The notes: generated from the sequence alone by a model not told the origin. A stretch of DNA of 15,443 nt from Actinomycetota bacterium (GCA_013821525.1 JACDGR010000002.1:27155-42597), one strand, 5' to 3'. Numbered from the stretch's first letter, positions 7,672 to 14,775 are shown. A program made the numbers and translations.

Positions 7672-7863
7672 TTAGTCCTTCCAGGTTCGCGCCCGAACAG
7701 CGCAGTCCTTCGACTCGAGCAGTTTTCTAATCGCGGAGGTGCGCTCCGGTTTTTCCGGAAGCGTCGCGACCATGAGCTTTGCGAGCTCGCAGTAAGGCTT
7801 GCTGATCTCCTGCAAATGAGCGGGCAAGTGCTCGAAAGAGAAGAACTGCAGGAGATGCACCAC
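7672..7863 (-). CDS. small protein with Acb2/Tad1-hairpin-like C-terminus
   Basis: The gene encodes 63 residues, starting at GTG (7863-7861, with a second GTG immediately after), three bases from the capsid stop and five from the next ATG. AAGGG lies about ten bases upstream. I recognise the layout FEHLPAHLQEISKPYCELA, then ATLPEKPERTSAIRKLLESK as typical of a small phage protein family, common in structural clusters but usually left hypothetical. The second half, R-T-x-A-x-x-K-L-x-E followed by a helix with CAVRAR, resembles the two-helix hairpin of Acb2/Tad1 proteins that sequester cyclic nucleotide immune signals. The similarity is from memory and short, so function is inferred. Other options are a capsid accessory or assembly factor. 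It is a cytosol-type protein without signal or membrane span. Confidence 0.72.
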   Translation of the reverse strand: MVHLLQFFSFEHLPAHLQEISKPYCELAKLMVATLPEKPERTSAIRKLLESKDCAVRARTWKD

Positions 7864-7866
7864 GCC

Positions 7867-8913
7867 CTAGCTGCCCTTGACCTTGAAGAGCAGATACGGG
7901 TGCCCCGGGCTCACCGCGTTTCTGCCCTTGCAATGCCACTCGAGCTCATCGCGACGATCGAGATCGGCTTGCTGCTGGGGCCCGTAGTAGTTGATGTGGA
8001 ACGGCTCGCGCTGGGTGTAGAGCACTGCGCCGAGTCTGCTCGTGCCGATGGTCTCGCACGCGACGAAATACGTCGTGTCGTTTTCGAAGCCGGCGAGCTC
8101 GTCCGCTTGCACTGGCATCGAATAGCCCATCGACTTGACGAAGCCTTCGACGTCGGCCGAAGCGGCAGAGCTGCCCGCGGCCTGAGCCAAAAACTTCGCA
8201 CCCATGATCTGCGTGACGCGCGGGAAAACGCGCGGACTGCAGATGATCGCCTTCGGTCGCAAGAACCGCGGCGTCACGCCGTTGGGCATCTTGATCGAAG
8301 CGATGTAGCTGTACAGCCTGGACAGGTTGCTGAGTGCAACGTCGGCCGTGACGGTGTCGTCGATCGGCAGCGCACCGGGATAGCCGGCAAATGCGCTGTT
8401 AGCCGCGCCCGTCATGAGATTCGCGAACACGCCGCGGCCCGTGTCATACGGGTTGACCGGGTGGTTATTCGCGAAAAACGGCAGCTGATCGTAGCCGGTG
8501 AAAACACCGGTGTTCTGTGCCGTCATGAGAAAGTTCGCCACTTGCTGTTGCGGCCAATACGCCATGAAGGCGCCGATCTGCGCTGACCACTCGGCCGCGA
8601 GGTCGATGCCGTTGCCGTCCGTGTCCTCGAGCTGAAAGCGACGAAGACGTAGACCAGCGCCGGCCGCGAGCACCTCGAGCTCGGTGTAGATCGCAACGAG
8701 ATCGTCAAAGGCGATGTTGCCGCCCTTGCCCTCGCTCTTGATGCTGGCCGTCGTGAGCAGCCAGGTCAGCACGTCACGTCGTGACGTCGTGGTGCGCGTG
8801 CGCGTGATGATCTGCCACCACAAATTTGATGTCAGTCGCGTGTATTCGTTCTCGGTGAGAACTTCCATGCGCGATTCGAGATCCATAAGGATCGTTGGTG
8901 TGAGTGCTCCCAT
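7867..8913 (-). CDS. major capsid protein (Mu gpT-like)
   Basis: This 348-residue protein starts at ATG 8913 with AGGGGAG about ten bases upstream. It contains LPFFANNHPVNPYDTGRGVF at residues 144-163, the FF-x-NNHP element I associate with the Mu gpT major head subunit. An N-terminal helix with ESRMEVLTENEYTRL precedes it. It lacks a separate N-terminal scaffolding arm, which agrees with the scaffold being made from the upstream protease gene. The C-terminal part, residues about 230-345, has the expected strands (ETIGTSRLGAVLYTQREPFH). Neighbours are the decoration-like protein upstream and the small 63-residue protein downstream. Confidence 0.85.
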   Translation of the reverse strand: MGALTPTILMDLESRMEVLTENEYTRLTSNLWWQIITRTRTTTSRRDVLTWLLTTASIKSEGKGGNIAFDDLVAIYTELEVLAAGAGLRLRRFQLEDTDGNGIDLAAEWSAQIGAFMAYWPQQQVANFLMTAQNTGVFTGYDQLPFFANNHPVNPYDTGRGVFANLMTGAANSAFAGYPGALPIDDTVTADVALSNLSRLYSYIASIKMPNGVTPRFLRPKAIICSPRVFPRVTQIMGAKFLAQAAGSSAASADVEGFVKSMGYSMPVQADELAGFENDTTYFVACETIGTSRLGAVLYTQREPFHINYYGPQQQADLDRRDELEWHCKGRNAVSPGHPYLLFKVKGS

Positions 8914-8935
8914 GACTGAACGACTCCCCTAACCC

Positions 8936-9685
8936 TTACGGGCTCACGTAAGCGTTGGCGGACCATTTGCCGTTCAGCGCCACGCATTGGCACTGATGAC
9001 GTTTGCTCGCGGTGAGCGCGGTGGTGAGAAGCACCGTGCCCGTGACGTCGCGATATTGGACGGTGTGACCGTTTTTCACGCCGTCCGCGATGAAGAGCAA
9101 CTCAGTGCCGTCGGCCGGGGCCGCGGGCAGAGTGATCGTCGACGGAGCGGACGTGGTGGGAACGTCGATCACCGAGCCCGATTGCACCGATGCCGGGATC
9201 ACGGAGTCAGTCGAGACGTATGCCGGTGCAATCGCAACGCCGTACGCGACGCCTTGCGACGTGGTCGCGATCTGCGCGACGCGCTCAACCGCGACGCCTT
9301 TGGCGGCATCGACGTCCCACACGCGGCCGGCGACGGATGCGCCTGCAGTCGAAGACGTGACGGTCTGATCGTCGAGCAGAAAGCAGAGCTGGCCGCGCAT
9401 CGCGAGCGTGACGGGCGCGACGGTGTCGTTCGGCCACCACTCGATCTCTTTCTCGATCGAGAAGTTGATGTTTACGAGTTTGGAGACGCTCGTAGCGTCG
9501 ATGTCCTCCTCGAACTTGCCGGCGACGAAAAGGCCCTTGGCGGCCGCGCCCGGTCGAAACAGGCCGGTCGCCAGGTCGACGACGGCGACGCCGTTCTTGA
9601 AGGCTTTGTAGCCGACTGCGAGCGGGAACTGGCGATAGGTCCAGCGCTCGTTCGAAGACAAACGCGACTTGACGAGTGCAGTCAC
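8936..9685 (-). CDS. capsid decoration-like protein (DUF2190 type) with added beta C-terminus
   Basis: This 249-residue protein starts at GTG 9685 in a GTGA overlap with the protease stop. The first 110 residues include GYKAFKNGVAVVDLATGLF and a G-F-x-G-x-F run, the pattern of small beta-sandwich decoration or cementing proteins (DUF2190/gpD-like). Residues 110-170 continue as strands, and 175-249 are a second Thr/Ala-rich beta region ending NGKWSANAYVSP, like the outer domains of virion appendage proteins. It lies between the protease/scaffold and capsid genes, the usual decoration position. The extra domain is larger than a plain decoration protein needs and may project from the capsid surface. 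Confidence 0.65.
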   Translation of the reverse strand: MTALVKSRLSSNERWTYRQFPLAVGYKAFKNGVAVVDLATGLFRPGAAAKGLFVAGKFEEDIDATSVSKLVNINFSIEKEIEWWPNDTVAPVTLAMRGQLCFLLDDQTVTSSTAGASVAGRVWDVDAAKGVAVERVAQIATTSQGVAYGVAIAPAYVSTDSVIPASVQSGSVIDVPTTSAPSTITLPAAPADGTELLFIADGVKNGHTVQYRDVTGTVLLTTALTASKRHQCQCVALNGKWSANAYVSP

Positions 9686-10380
9686 TTCGCAGCCCCCTTA
9701 CCGCTCGCGGCAGCCTGCGCTGCGCGTGCGTCTTCTCGGTCCATGACGCCGAAGTTTTTGCGATTGCCGTTGCGCGAGATCGCGGAGCGATGGCTCGGGA
9801 GACCGAAGGCGGTATCCATGCGCGACGTGCTAAGCGGGTTGTGTTCCGTGTCGTCGTCGTCGTCGGTCTGCGGCGTCGGCTGGCCGTCGCTGCTCTGCGA
9901 CGTGCCGCGATGGCCCTGCGCGAAGCTCGAGGCCGCAAGCTTCTTGCCCGTGGCCACGGGGATCGAGGCGATGATCGCTTTGATCTTCTCGAGCGGCTCA
10001 GACTCGATGGTCTTGACGAGCTCGGGCGAGAGGTCGGGACGCGACGCGAAGATCGCAGCGCGCTGCGTCTGCTCGCGTTCGGCCTCATACTTCGCGACCT
10101 TGCGCGAGAGCTTTTGCACCTCTTGCGCGAGCTTCAGATCGGACGAGCTCGCGCTCGCGGACGGCTTCGCCTTGGGCTCTTTGTCGTCGCTCTCGTCGCT
10201 GTCGCTAGAGCTGGCTTCGTCGCCTTCGCTCTCGTCGTCGTCGGCAGCGTTGAGGATCTTGAGCGCGGCCCTCGCCTTGTCGGCATCCGGTCCGTCGCCT
10301 TCGGCGAGTTTCTCGAGCGCCGCCTTCGCGTCGTCGAGCCCTCCCGCCGTTGGCTTTTCTTCTTTGTCTTCGGGTGGCAT
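9682..10380 (-). CDS. internally initiated scaffold protein
   Basis: An in-frame ATG (residue 253 of the protease gene) is preceded by GGAGGA, separated by six bases, which encodes Gly-Gly in the long protein. Translation from it makes a 232-residue acidic, coiled-coil scaffold without the protease domain, ending at the same stop. This copies the lambda C/Nu3 and Mu I/Z layout, in which the scaffold is needed in much greater amount than the protease. The SD and start are seen directly; independent translation is inferred. Confidence 0.72.
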   Translation of the reverse strand: MPPEDKEEKPTAGGLDDAKAALEKLAEGDGPDADKARAALKILNAADDDESEGDEASSSDSDESDDKEPKAKPSASASSSDLKLAQEVQKLSRKVAKYEAEREQTQRAAIFASRPDLSPELVKTIESEPLEKIKAIIASIPVATGKKLAASSFAQGHRGTSQSSDGQPTPQTDDDDDTEHNPLSTSRMDTAFGLPSHRSAISRNGNRKNFGVMDREDARAAQAAASGKGAAK

Positions 10381-11136
10381 TGCGGTTCCTCCGCTCGCCA
10401 CAAGAGCGAGCACAGCGTCGAATGACGCGACACGATCAGCGAGCCCGGCGGCAACGGCGGCCGGCCCGTGGAACAGAGCGGCCTGCAGCGCTTGGACGGC
10501 CGTGGCCTCGAGCGGGCGGTTGGCCGCCACGAAGTCGAAGAAAACAGCCGCGAGCGAGTCGACACGAGCCTGCGCGGCGGCGCGCTCGCCGTCGCTCAGG
10601 GTCACGTGCATGTGCATATCGGCTTTGCGCGCGCCGCTTGTGGTAATGGCGAAGCGCACGCCGGTCTGTGCGTCGGCAGTAGTCAGGTCGACGCGCGTTT
10701 CGAGCACGCCGATCGAGCCGACAAACGATGTGTCAGCGACGATGATCTCTGAGGCAGCGCAAGCGAGCGCGTAGCCGGCCGAGCACGCTTCGCCTTCGAC
10801 GTACGCGAGCAGAGTCTTACCGGCGGCGTCGCATCGAGCGCGAATCGCTCGGGCAGTATCGAACAGGCCGTAGACGTCGCCGCCCGGGCTGTTGAGCTGC
10901 AGGATCACCGTCGAGCACGTCGACGCGCACGCCGCGCTCACGCGCTCGAGGATGCTTTCGTAGGAGTCGCTGAAGCGCCCGCGGTTCTGCTCGAGCGGGC
11001 CGCGAATGGGAACGACGGCCACGCTGCCCGCCGTCTGCATAGTTGCGCCGGCTGTCTCGGGAAACATTTGCCCGAGCGCTTGCGGATTGAGCGCGAGCAG
11101 CCCCTGCCGCTCGTAGCGATGCATGACCGCACTCAT
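9682..11136 (-). CDS. head maturation protease (S49) fused to scaffold
   Basis: The 484-residue product begins ATG in an ATGA overlap with the portal stop. Residues 36-240 form an S49 SppA/phage C-like domain with NSPGGDVYG at 82-90 and EGEACSAGY with the likely nucleophile Ser119. Lys171 in SGARKADMH is 52 residues later, the same spacing as the Ser-Lys pair of Bacillus SppA, so I propose these as the catalytic dyad. After about residue 253 the sequence becomes acidic and Ser/Asp-rich, followed by a coiled-coil stretch near LKLAQEVQKLSRKVAKYEAE and a basic end, the composition of a scaffold. It should cleave scaffold and other head proteins in the procapsid. Confidence 0.88.
   Translation of the reverse strand: MSAVMHRYERQGLLALNPQALGQMFPETAGATMQTAGSVAVVPIRGPLEQNRGRFSDSYESILERVSAACASTCSTVILQLNSPGGDVYGLFDTARAIRARCDAAGKTLLAYVEGEACSAGYALACAASEIIVADTSFVGSIGVLETRVDLTTADAQTGVRFAITTSGARKADMHMHVTLSDGERAAAQARVDSLAAVFFDFVAANRPLEATAVQALQAALFHGPAAVAAGLADRVASFDAVLALVASGGTAMPPEDKEEKPTAGGLDDAKAALEKLAEGDGPDADKARAALKILNAADDDESEGDEASSSDSDESDDKEPKAKPSASASSSDLKLAQEVQKLSRKVAKYEAEREQTQRAAIFASRPDLSPELVKTIESEPLEKIKAIIASIPVATGKKLAASSFAQGHRGTSQSSDGQPTPQTDDDDDTEHNPLSTSRMDTAFGLPSHRSAISRNGNRKNFGVMDREDARAAQAAASGKGAAK
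10387..10392 (-). promoter_or_regulatory. internal Shine-Dalgarno GGAGGA for scaffold start
   Basis: The hexamer lies inside the protease gene and ends six bases before the in-frame ATG at 10380. It is among the best ribosome binding sites in the window, and its place exactly at the boundary from protease domain to acidic scaffold argues that it is used. Confidence 0.65.
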
Positions 11137-12533
11137 GCGGCCTCACGCATTGGCGCCGGCTTTTCGGTCGCATCGCCCGTCAAGTCCGTGACGTCGAGCG
11201 CGTCATCCGTCGGCGCGTCGGCATCTTCCGGGTCGCCGTCGCCGTTGCGGTCGTTCAGGATCGGGATTCCGAAGCGGCTGGCGACGGCTGCGATATCGAG
11301 CTGCCGGCCGCTTGCGCCGAGAGCTACCGCGAGCTGCTGTATCGCCTGCGCGATCGTGAGCAGACCTTGCGCTTCCGCACTCCGGTCTTTCGCCGGCGTG
11401 ACATCCCACTCGACGACGGCGCTAACCTCGAGCGCCGCCTCGCCCCAGCGCAGCACGACAAACTGCGGGATGCCCTGCGTATTGATCGTGTACGCGAGTC
11501 CGTCGGCGGTTTCTTTGATCAGGTCGGCGCGGATGCTTTTGTGAATGTCGGAGTTTTGAAAACCCGCGCCGCCGTCCGTGGTCACGGTCTGACCGGCGAT
11601 GGCGATCGCGATCTCCGTGTTCATGTCGGAGATCGTCTTGCAGAAACTCTCGTATCCGCGGCCGTTTGACTCCAAAAGCTTGACGTCGTAACCGGGCGTC
11701 ATGCCGAACACGGTGTTGATGCCCCACGCCATGACGGCGCGAAACCACGTGTCCTTCTGCGATTCGGTGCTGCCTTGCGGGGCAACCGCGACGCGCGCGG
11801 GATTGGCTAGCTTTGCCTCCCACGAGTCTTTGTGCAGCGCCGCGTGTTCCTTGCGGATGTACGCGCGGCCGATGGCGCGCCACAAGCCATGCGACCACGG
11901 CGCCATGCGGCCGCCCGGCGCGTGCAGAACCCAACGGCCATCGCCCGGCGTGATCGCGATGGGCCCGGCAATCGAATTGAAATACCAACGGTTTTCATTC
12001 CATCGGTAGATCAAGAACGACGGATCGAGCCGGACGAGCACGGGATAGTCGCGGCCTTCGACGGGCACGAGCTCGGCCACGCCGACGCCGAGCAGCACGC
12101 CATCGGCAGCGAGCAGGGCGAGCTCGGTGGCCGGGAACATTTCATCAAACACGGACCGAACGGCGCCGTGCCCTTGCTCCAGCGCTGCGACGATGCGCGG
12201 ATCGCCGCGAAACGTCTTAGGCAACCGCACGAGGCCGCCTGTGCGCGTCGACAAGACGCCAGCGATCTGACCGTCTTTGCGGCACGCGCGCATCAAGTCG
12301 GCGGCCGGTCGCATGTCGCCGCGGTCTGCAGCGAACTCTGCAGACTCGAGCTCGCTCATGTACCAGCGCGGCTTCGTGTTCGGCAGCGGCTGGATCTGGC
12401 CGCCTTGCGAACGCCGCATCTGATCGACGGCCTGCGTCGACGGGCTGCCGGAACCGGGCGCAGCCGGTTTCTCGTAAGCAGAGATCCCTAACAGCGCGAC
12501 CGCTGCGGCTCTCAAGTTTTGTTGCAGCCCCAC
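11133..12533 (-). CDS. portal protein (Mu gp29 / DUF935-like)
   Basis: The 466-residue product forms the ring through which DNA enters the head. Recognisable parts are ADLMRACRKDGQIAGVLSTR near residue 79, GVLLGVGVAELVPVEG near 145, the strand-helix region WVLHAPGGRMAPW, and the gp29-like block GQTVTTDGGAGFQNSDIHKS near 314-333 followed by the helix that starts SIRADLIKETADGL. The C-terminal 50 residues are acidic and disordered. I use the GTG at 12533: no ATG lies between it and the in-frame TAA at 12575, and no clear ribosome binding site precedes it, so translation may be coupled to the upstream small gene. It ends in an ATGA overlap with the protease. Confidence 0.82.
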   Translation of the reverse strand: MGLQQNLRAAAVALLGISAYEKPAAPGSGSPSTQAVDQMRRSQGGQIQPLPNTKPRWYMSELESAEFAADRGDMRPAADLMRACRKDGQIAGVLSTRTGGLVRLPKTFRGDPRIVAALEQGHGAVRSVFDEMFPATELALLAADGVLLGVGVAELVPVEGRDYPVLVRLDPSFLIYRWNENRWYFNSIAGPIAITPGDGRWVLHAPGGRMAPWSHGLWRAIGRAYIRKEHAALHKDSWEAKLANPARVAVAPQGSTESQKDTWFRAVMAWGINTVFGMTPGYDVKLLESNGRGYESFCKTISDMNTEIAIAIAGQTVTTDGGAGFQNSDIHKSIRADLIKETADGLAYTINTQGIPQFVVLRWGEAALEVSAVVEWDVTPAKDRSAEAQGLLTIAQAIQQLAVALGASGRQLDIAAVASRFGIPILNDRNGDGDPEDADAPTDDALDVTDLTGDATEKPAPMREAA

Positions 12534-12572
12534 GGCAAAAGAAATCGCACGCGCTGCATTTGGCCGGCGTAG

Positions 12573-12779
12573 TTATCGGCGACGGGTCACGAATTGACCG
12601 TTGACAAGAGTCCGATCCCAAAGCTCGGCCGGAATCTGCAGGTGCGTTTCGAGTGCGCGGCGCGAGCGCGGGCAGGGCCTGCGAAACCCACCGCGCCAAT
12701 GGTTGACGCAACCGACCGTCACGTGCGCACGCAGCGCCACTTCGCGCGTGGGGATCACGCTCAGAACGTAGAGGAGCAT
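12573..12779 (-). CDS. small helix-turn-helix protein
   Basis: The frame is open far upstream inside the terminase region, but the ATG at 12779 gives a compact 68-residue product. Residues 11-42 (TREVALRAHVTVGCVNHWRG and a GFRRPCPRSR sequel) look like a Cro/CI-type helix-turn-helix: a REVALRA helix, a turn, then a recognition helix with VNHW. LQIPAELWDR follows and is a common end of such small phage proteins. The small terminase at 15402-14776 carries a similar end (FGIEPIAWERLP). It may be a small DNA-binding protein or packaging accessory. Codon choice is like that of its neighbours. The ATG has no strong ribosome binding site. It is in the same frame as the portal gene, from which it is separated by one TAA. 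Confidence 0.6.
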   Translation of the reverse strand: MLLYVLSVIPTREVALRAHVTVGCVNHWRGGFRRPCPRSRRALETHLQIPAELWDRTLVNGQFVTRRR

Positions 12780-12793
12780 GCGCCGGCCAGCTG

Positions 12794-12946
12794 TCACGGC
12801 TCGTCGTCGTCGAAGAGAATTTGCAGCGGCGGCCGCTGCGCTCGTTTGATCCGCTTGCGATGGTCGACGACGATCCAGAAAGCGAAGAACACCGCGAACA
12901 CCGCGACGCCGAGCGTCACATACTGCAACCCCTGAATCAGTGTCAT
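12794..12946 (-). CDS. small single-span membrane protein
   Basis: This 50-residue protein lies 11 bases after the large terminase stop. I choose the ATG at 12946 because GAGAG is six bases upstream; another ATG at 12952 would add Met-Leu but then GAGAG would abut it. Residues about 8-27 are a hydrophobic span with YVTLGVAVFAVFFAFWIVV, followed by a basic patch RKRIKR and an acidic end FDDDEP, so the charged C-terminus is predicted to face the cytoplasm. I do not recognise a family. Possible roles include a holin-like, superinfection-exclusion or membrane-linked packaging protein, but nothing in the sequence chooses between them. Confidence 0.6.
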   Translation of the reverse strand: MTLIQGLQYVTLGVAVFAVFFAFWIVVDHRKRIKRAQRPPLQILFDDDEP

Positions 12947-12957
12947 GAGCATCTCTC

Positions 12958-14676
12958 TCATTTGCGTTCCCAGAGTTCCGCGCCGGCATATGGGTCAAGC
13001 GCGCCTTCGGAGTAATAGTCGGATCTGCCCGTCGATGGCGCCTCTTGCTCGTGCCCTTCGCTAGTCTGTTCGCGCAGCGAGAGCGGTTCCCAGCACGACA
13101 ACGCGAGCGCGTCGTATCGATCCGGTGAGCGTCCCAAAATCTTTTTGAGTTGCAGCTTCGCCGTGACGCGAAGCTTGCCGTCCGCGCGCTGTTCCCACTG
13201 CATGGCGTGCAGCTCTTTTTCGAGCTTGGCATCCTCGGGGATAGCGCCCCCGGCCTCGAACCATGCCGCGAGTGCAGCGGTCAAAGCGTCGCGCATCAAG
13301 TGATAGACCTCGGGCTGCCGCAATGACTTGTCTGATGCGCGCACGCGCACGAGCTCGAGCACGCCGGGGTTATTTTCAGCGTAGTTTTTGAGTGCGATGT
13401 AGACCTTACTGCCCACGGGCCCTTCGGAGTCGACGCACACGACGGGCGTTTCGCGCGGCAGCTTTAGAGCCGTAATCATGGCCAGCGTCGCGGCCAGGTG
13501 GCCGACGTCGGTGAGTCCCGCGTGCACCTGAAACTTCAGGCACTTCAGCCCGCGGCGTGCTGCAAAGGCGACTTCGTCACCGCTGCCCGCCTCGCCTGCC
13601 GGGTCGACGCCGATGTAGAGCCGGCCATCGCTCGCGGTCTCGGCCCATCGCTTTTCCGCCTCGCCGATCAGATGCACCGAGAAGATGCGGCCCGCCTCAT
13701 GCTCTGCGTGCTCACCCTTGACGCGGATCTTGTAGAGCGCGCTTTTGACGCCCCACTCCTCGGCCTTCTGATCGATCTCGGTGCGCTCGGCGAGGCCGGG
13801 AATGATCGTGCGATTGGCGATGTAGTTCGGCGTCGACGTAGACGGGACGGTGATGCAGGTAAAAAAGCGCTCCTTCGAGTTGAAGGCATCGTAGAAGCTG
13901 CCCTCGTTCTGCGTCGGATTGCTGAACATGACGATGCGCGCTCTGCCAAAGCGGTTGCCTTCGATGGCCTCGTAAACAAGCTCGGGAATGCCCGAGGCCT
14001 CGTCACAGATGTAGAGCAGGTTCGCGCCGCTGATGCCGGCGACCGCCTCGGCTTGTCGTGCAGTGAAGCCGACGACCTCGCGAAAGGTGCTGTCGTCCGA
14101 GCGAAAGCCGCTGCGCGCGGTCTCGGCCATCTCGCCGCCAATCAGCGCCGAATGAGGGCAGGGCGTCGCGATGCGCAGTCGCTCGCCGCGCACGGCCGCT
14201 TCTTTCTCCTCGCACTTGCAATCCCAGCACTTGCCCGAGCGCGCGTGCATCATGCGGATCTCTCGCCACAGGATCTCGTCGACCTGTCGAGCTGTCGTTG
14301 ACGTCATCACCACGCGGGCAGCGTCGAAGCTGCAGTAGAACCACAGCGCGAGGATCGCCGCCGAGTGCGACTTTCCCACTTTGTGGCCGGACCGGACTGC
14401 CACGCGATCGTGCGGGCCGTTGGCGACGGCTTCGAGGATCTCGACCTGCTTTGACCATGGGTTGACGCCGAGAATGTCGCGCGCGAATCCGACGGGGTTT
14501 GTCGCATAGAGCGCGTTCGGCCATTGGATGCCCGCCGCTGCAGCGATGGCCGGCAGCAAGTCGCGCGACAAGTCCACCAGCATGTATTGACGCTCGTTCG
14601 GCGACGGCTCGCCTTTGCGCGGTCGACCGCCGCGACCGCGCTTGCCTGTCTCCGTGGCGAGCGAGCTAGTGACCAT
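12958..14676 (-). CDS. terminase large subunit
   Basis: The 572-residue product packages DNA, with ATPase and nuclease parts. Walker A is GHKVGKS at residues 97-103 and Walker B LLYICDEA at 220-227, with FSNPTQ at 251-256 as coupling motif. The nuclease domain has IGVDPAG (Asp358), VCVDSEG (Asp416) and PDRYDALALSCW with Asp519 and Asp522, a complete set of metal-binding acids. A basic RGRGGRPRKG lies near the N-terminus like an AT hook. Between Walker A and B is a cysteine cluster (Cys150, 153, 155, 173 and His175), unusual for this family. The start is the ATG at 14676 in a TGATG junction with a 31-codon ORF. The stop is followed by the small membrane gene. Confidence 0.9.
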   Translation of the reverse strand: MVTSSLATETGKRGRGGRPRKGEPSPNERQYMLVDLSRDLLPAIAAAAGIQWPNALYATNPVGFARDILGVNPWSKQVEILEAVANGPHDRVAVRSGHKVGKSHSAAILALWFYCSFDAARVVMTSTTARQVDEILWREIRMMHARSGKCWDCKCEEKEAAVRGERLRIATPCPHSALIGGEMAETARSGFRSDDSTFREVVGFTARQAEAVAGISGANLLYICDEASGIPELVYEAIEGNRFGRARIVMFSNPTQNEGSFYDAFNSKERFFTCITVPSTSTPNYIANRTIIPGLAERTEIDQKAEEWGVKSALYKIRVKGEHAEHEAGRIFSVHLIGEAEKRWAETASDGRLYIGVDPAGEAGSGDEVAFAARRGLKCLKFQVHAGLTDVGHLAATLAMITALKLPRETPVVCVDSEGPVGSKVYIALKNYAENNPGVLELVRVRASDKSLRQPEVYHLMRDALTAALAAWFEAGGAIPEDAKLEKELHAMQWEQRADGKLRVTAKLQLKKILGRSPDRYDALALSCWEPLSLREQTSEGHEQEAPSTGRSDYYSEGALDPYAGAELWERK

Positions 14677-14771
14677 CAGGCGCCCGCACCAACGCGGCGT
14701 GGCTGCCTTTGGTTTTCGAGCCTGTGTGCTGCCGCGCGGTGTCTGACTGTGTCTCCGACGCCGGTCAACAT
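14676..14771 (-). CDS. 31-residue ORF between terminase subunits
   Basis: This short basic ORF (begins MLTGVGDTVRHR, rich in Arg, Ala, Gln and His) starts at 14771, nine bases after AGGAGG, the strongest SD I found in this window. Its TGA overlaps the ATG of the large terminase as TGATG, the typical shape of translational coupling. I do not recognise the peptide and cannot tell whether it acts as a protein or only loads ribosomes for the terminase. It is too short for homology to be convincing. Confidence 0.5.
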   Translation of the reverse strand: MLTGVGDTVRHRAAAHRLENQRQPRRVGAGA

Positions 14772-14775
14772 ATGA

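Noticed and set aside
8987..10774. 595-codon plus-strand open frame opposite the protease and decoration genes
   Set aside because: It lies antisense to two well-supported genes, is Ser/Arg-rich with low complexity and shows no domain; long antisense frames are expected in GC-rich DNA with strong third-position bias.
12780..13232. Long upstream part of the frame containing the small HTH gene
   Set aside because: It runs through the large terminase and the membrane protein gene in another frame and is Arg/Ser-rich shadow sequence.
14677..14775. Possible tRNA between the terminase genes (TTTCGAG-like loop)
   Set aside because: The flanking bases do not pair into a T-stem and no acceptor stem or anticodon arm is visible.
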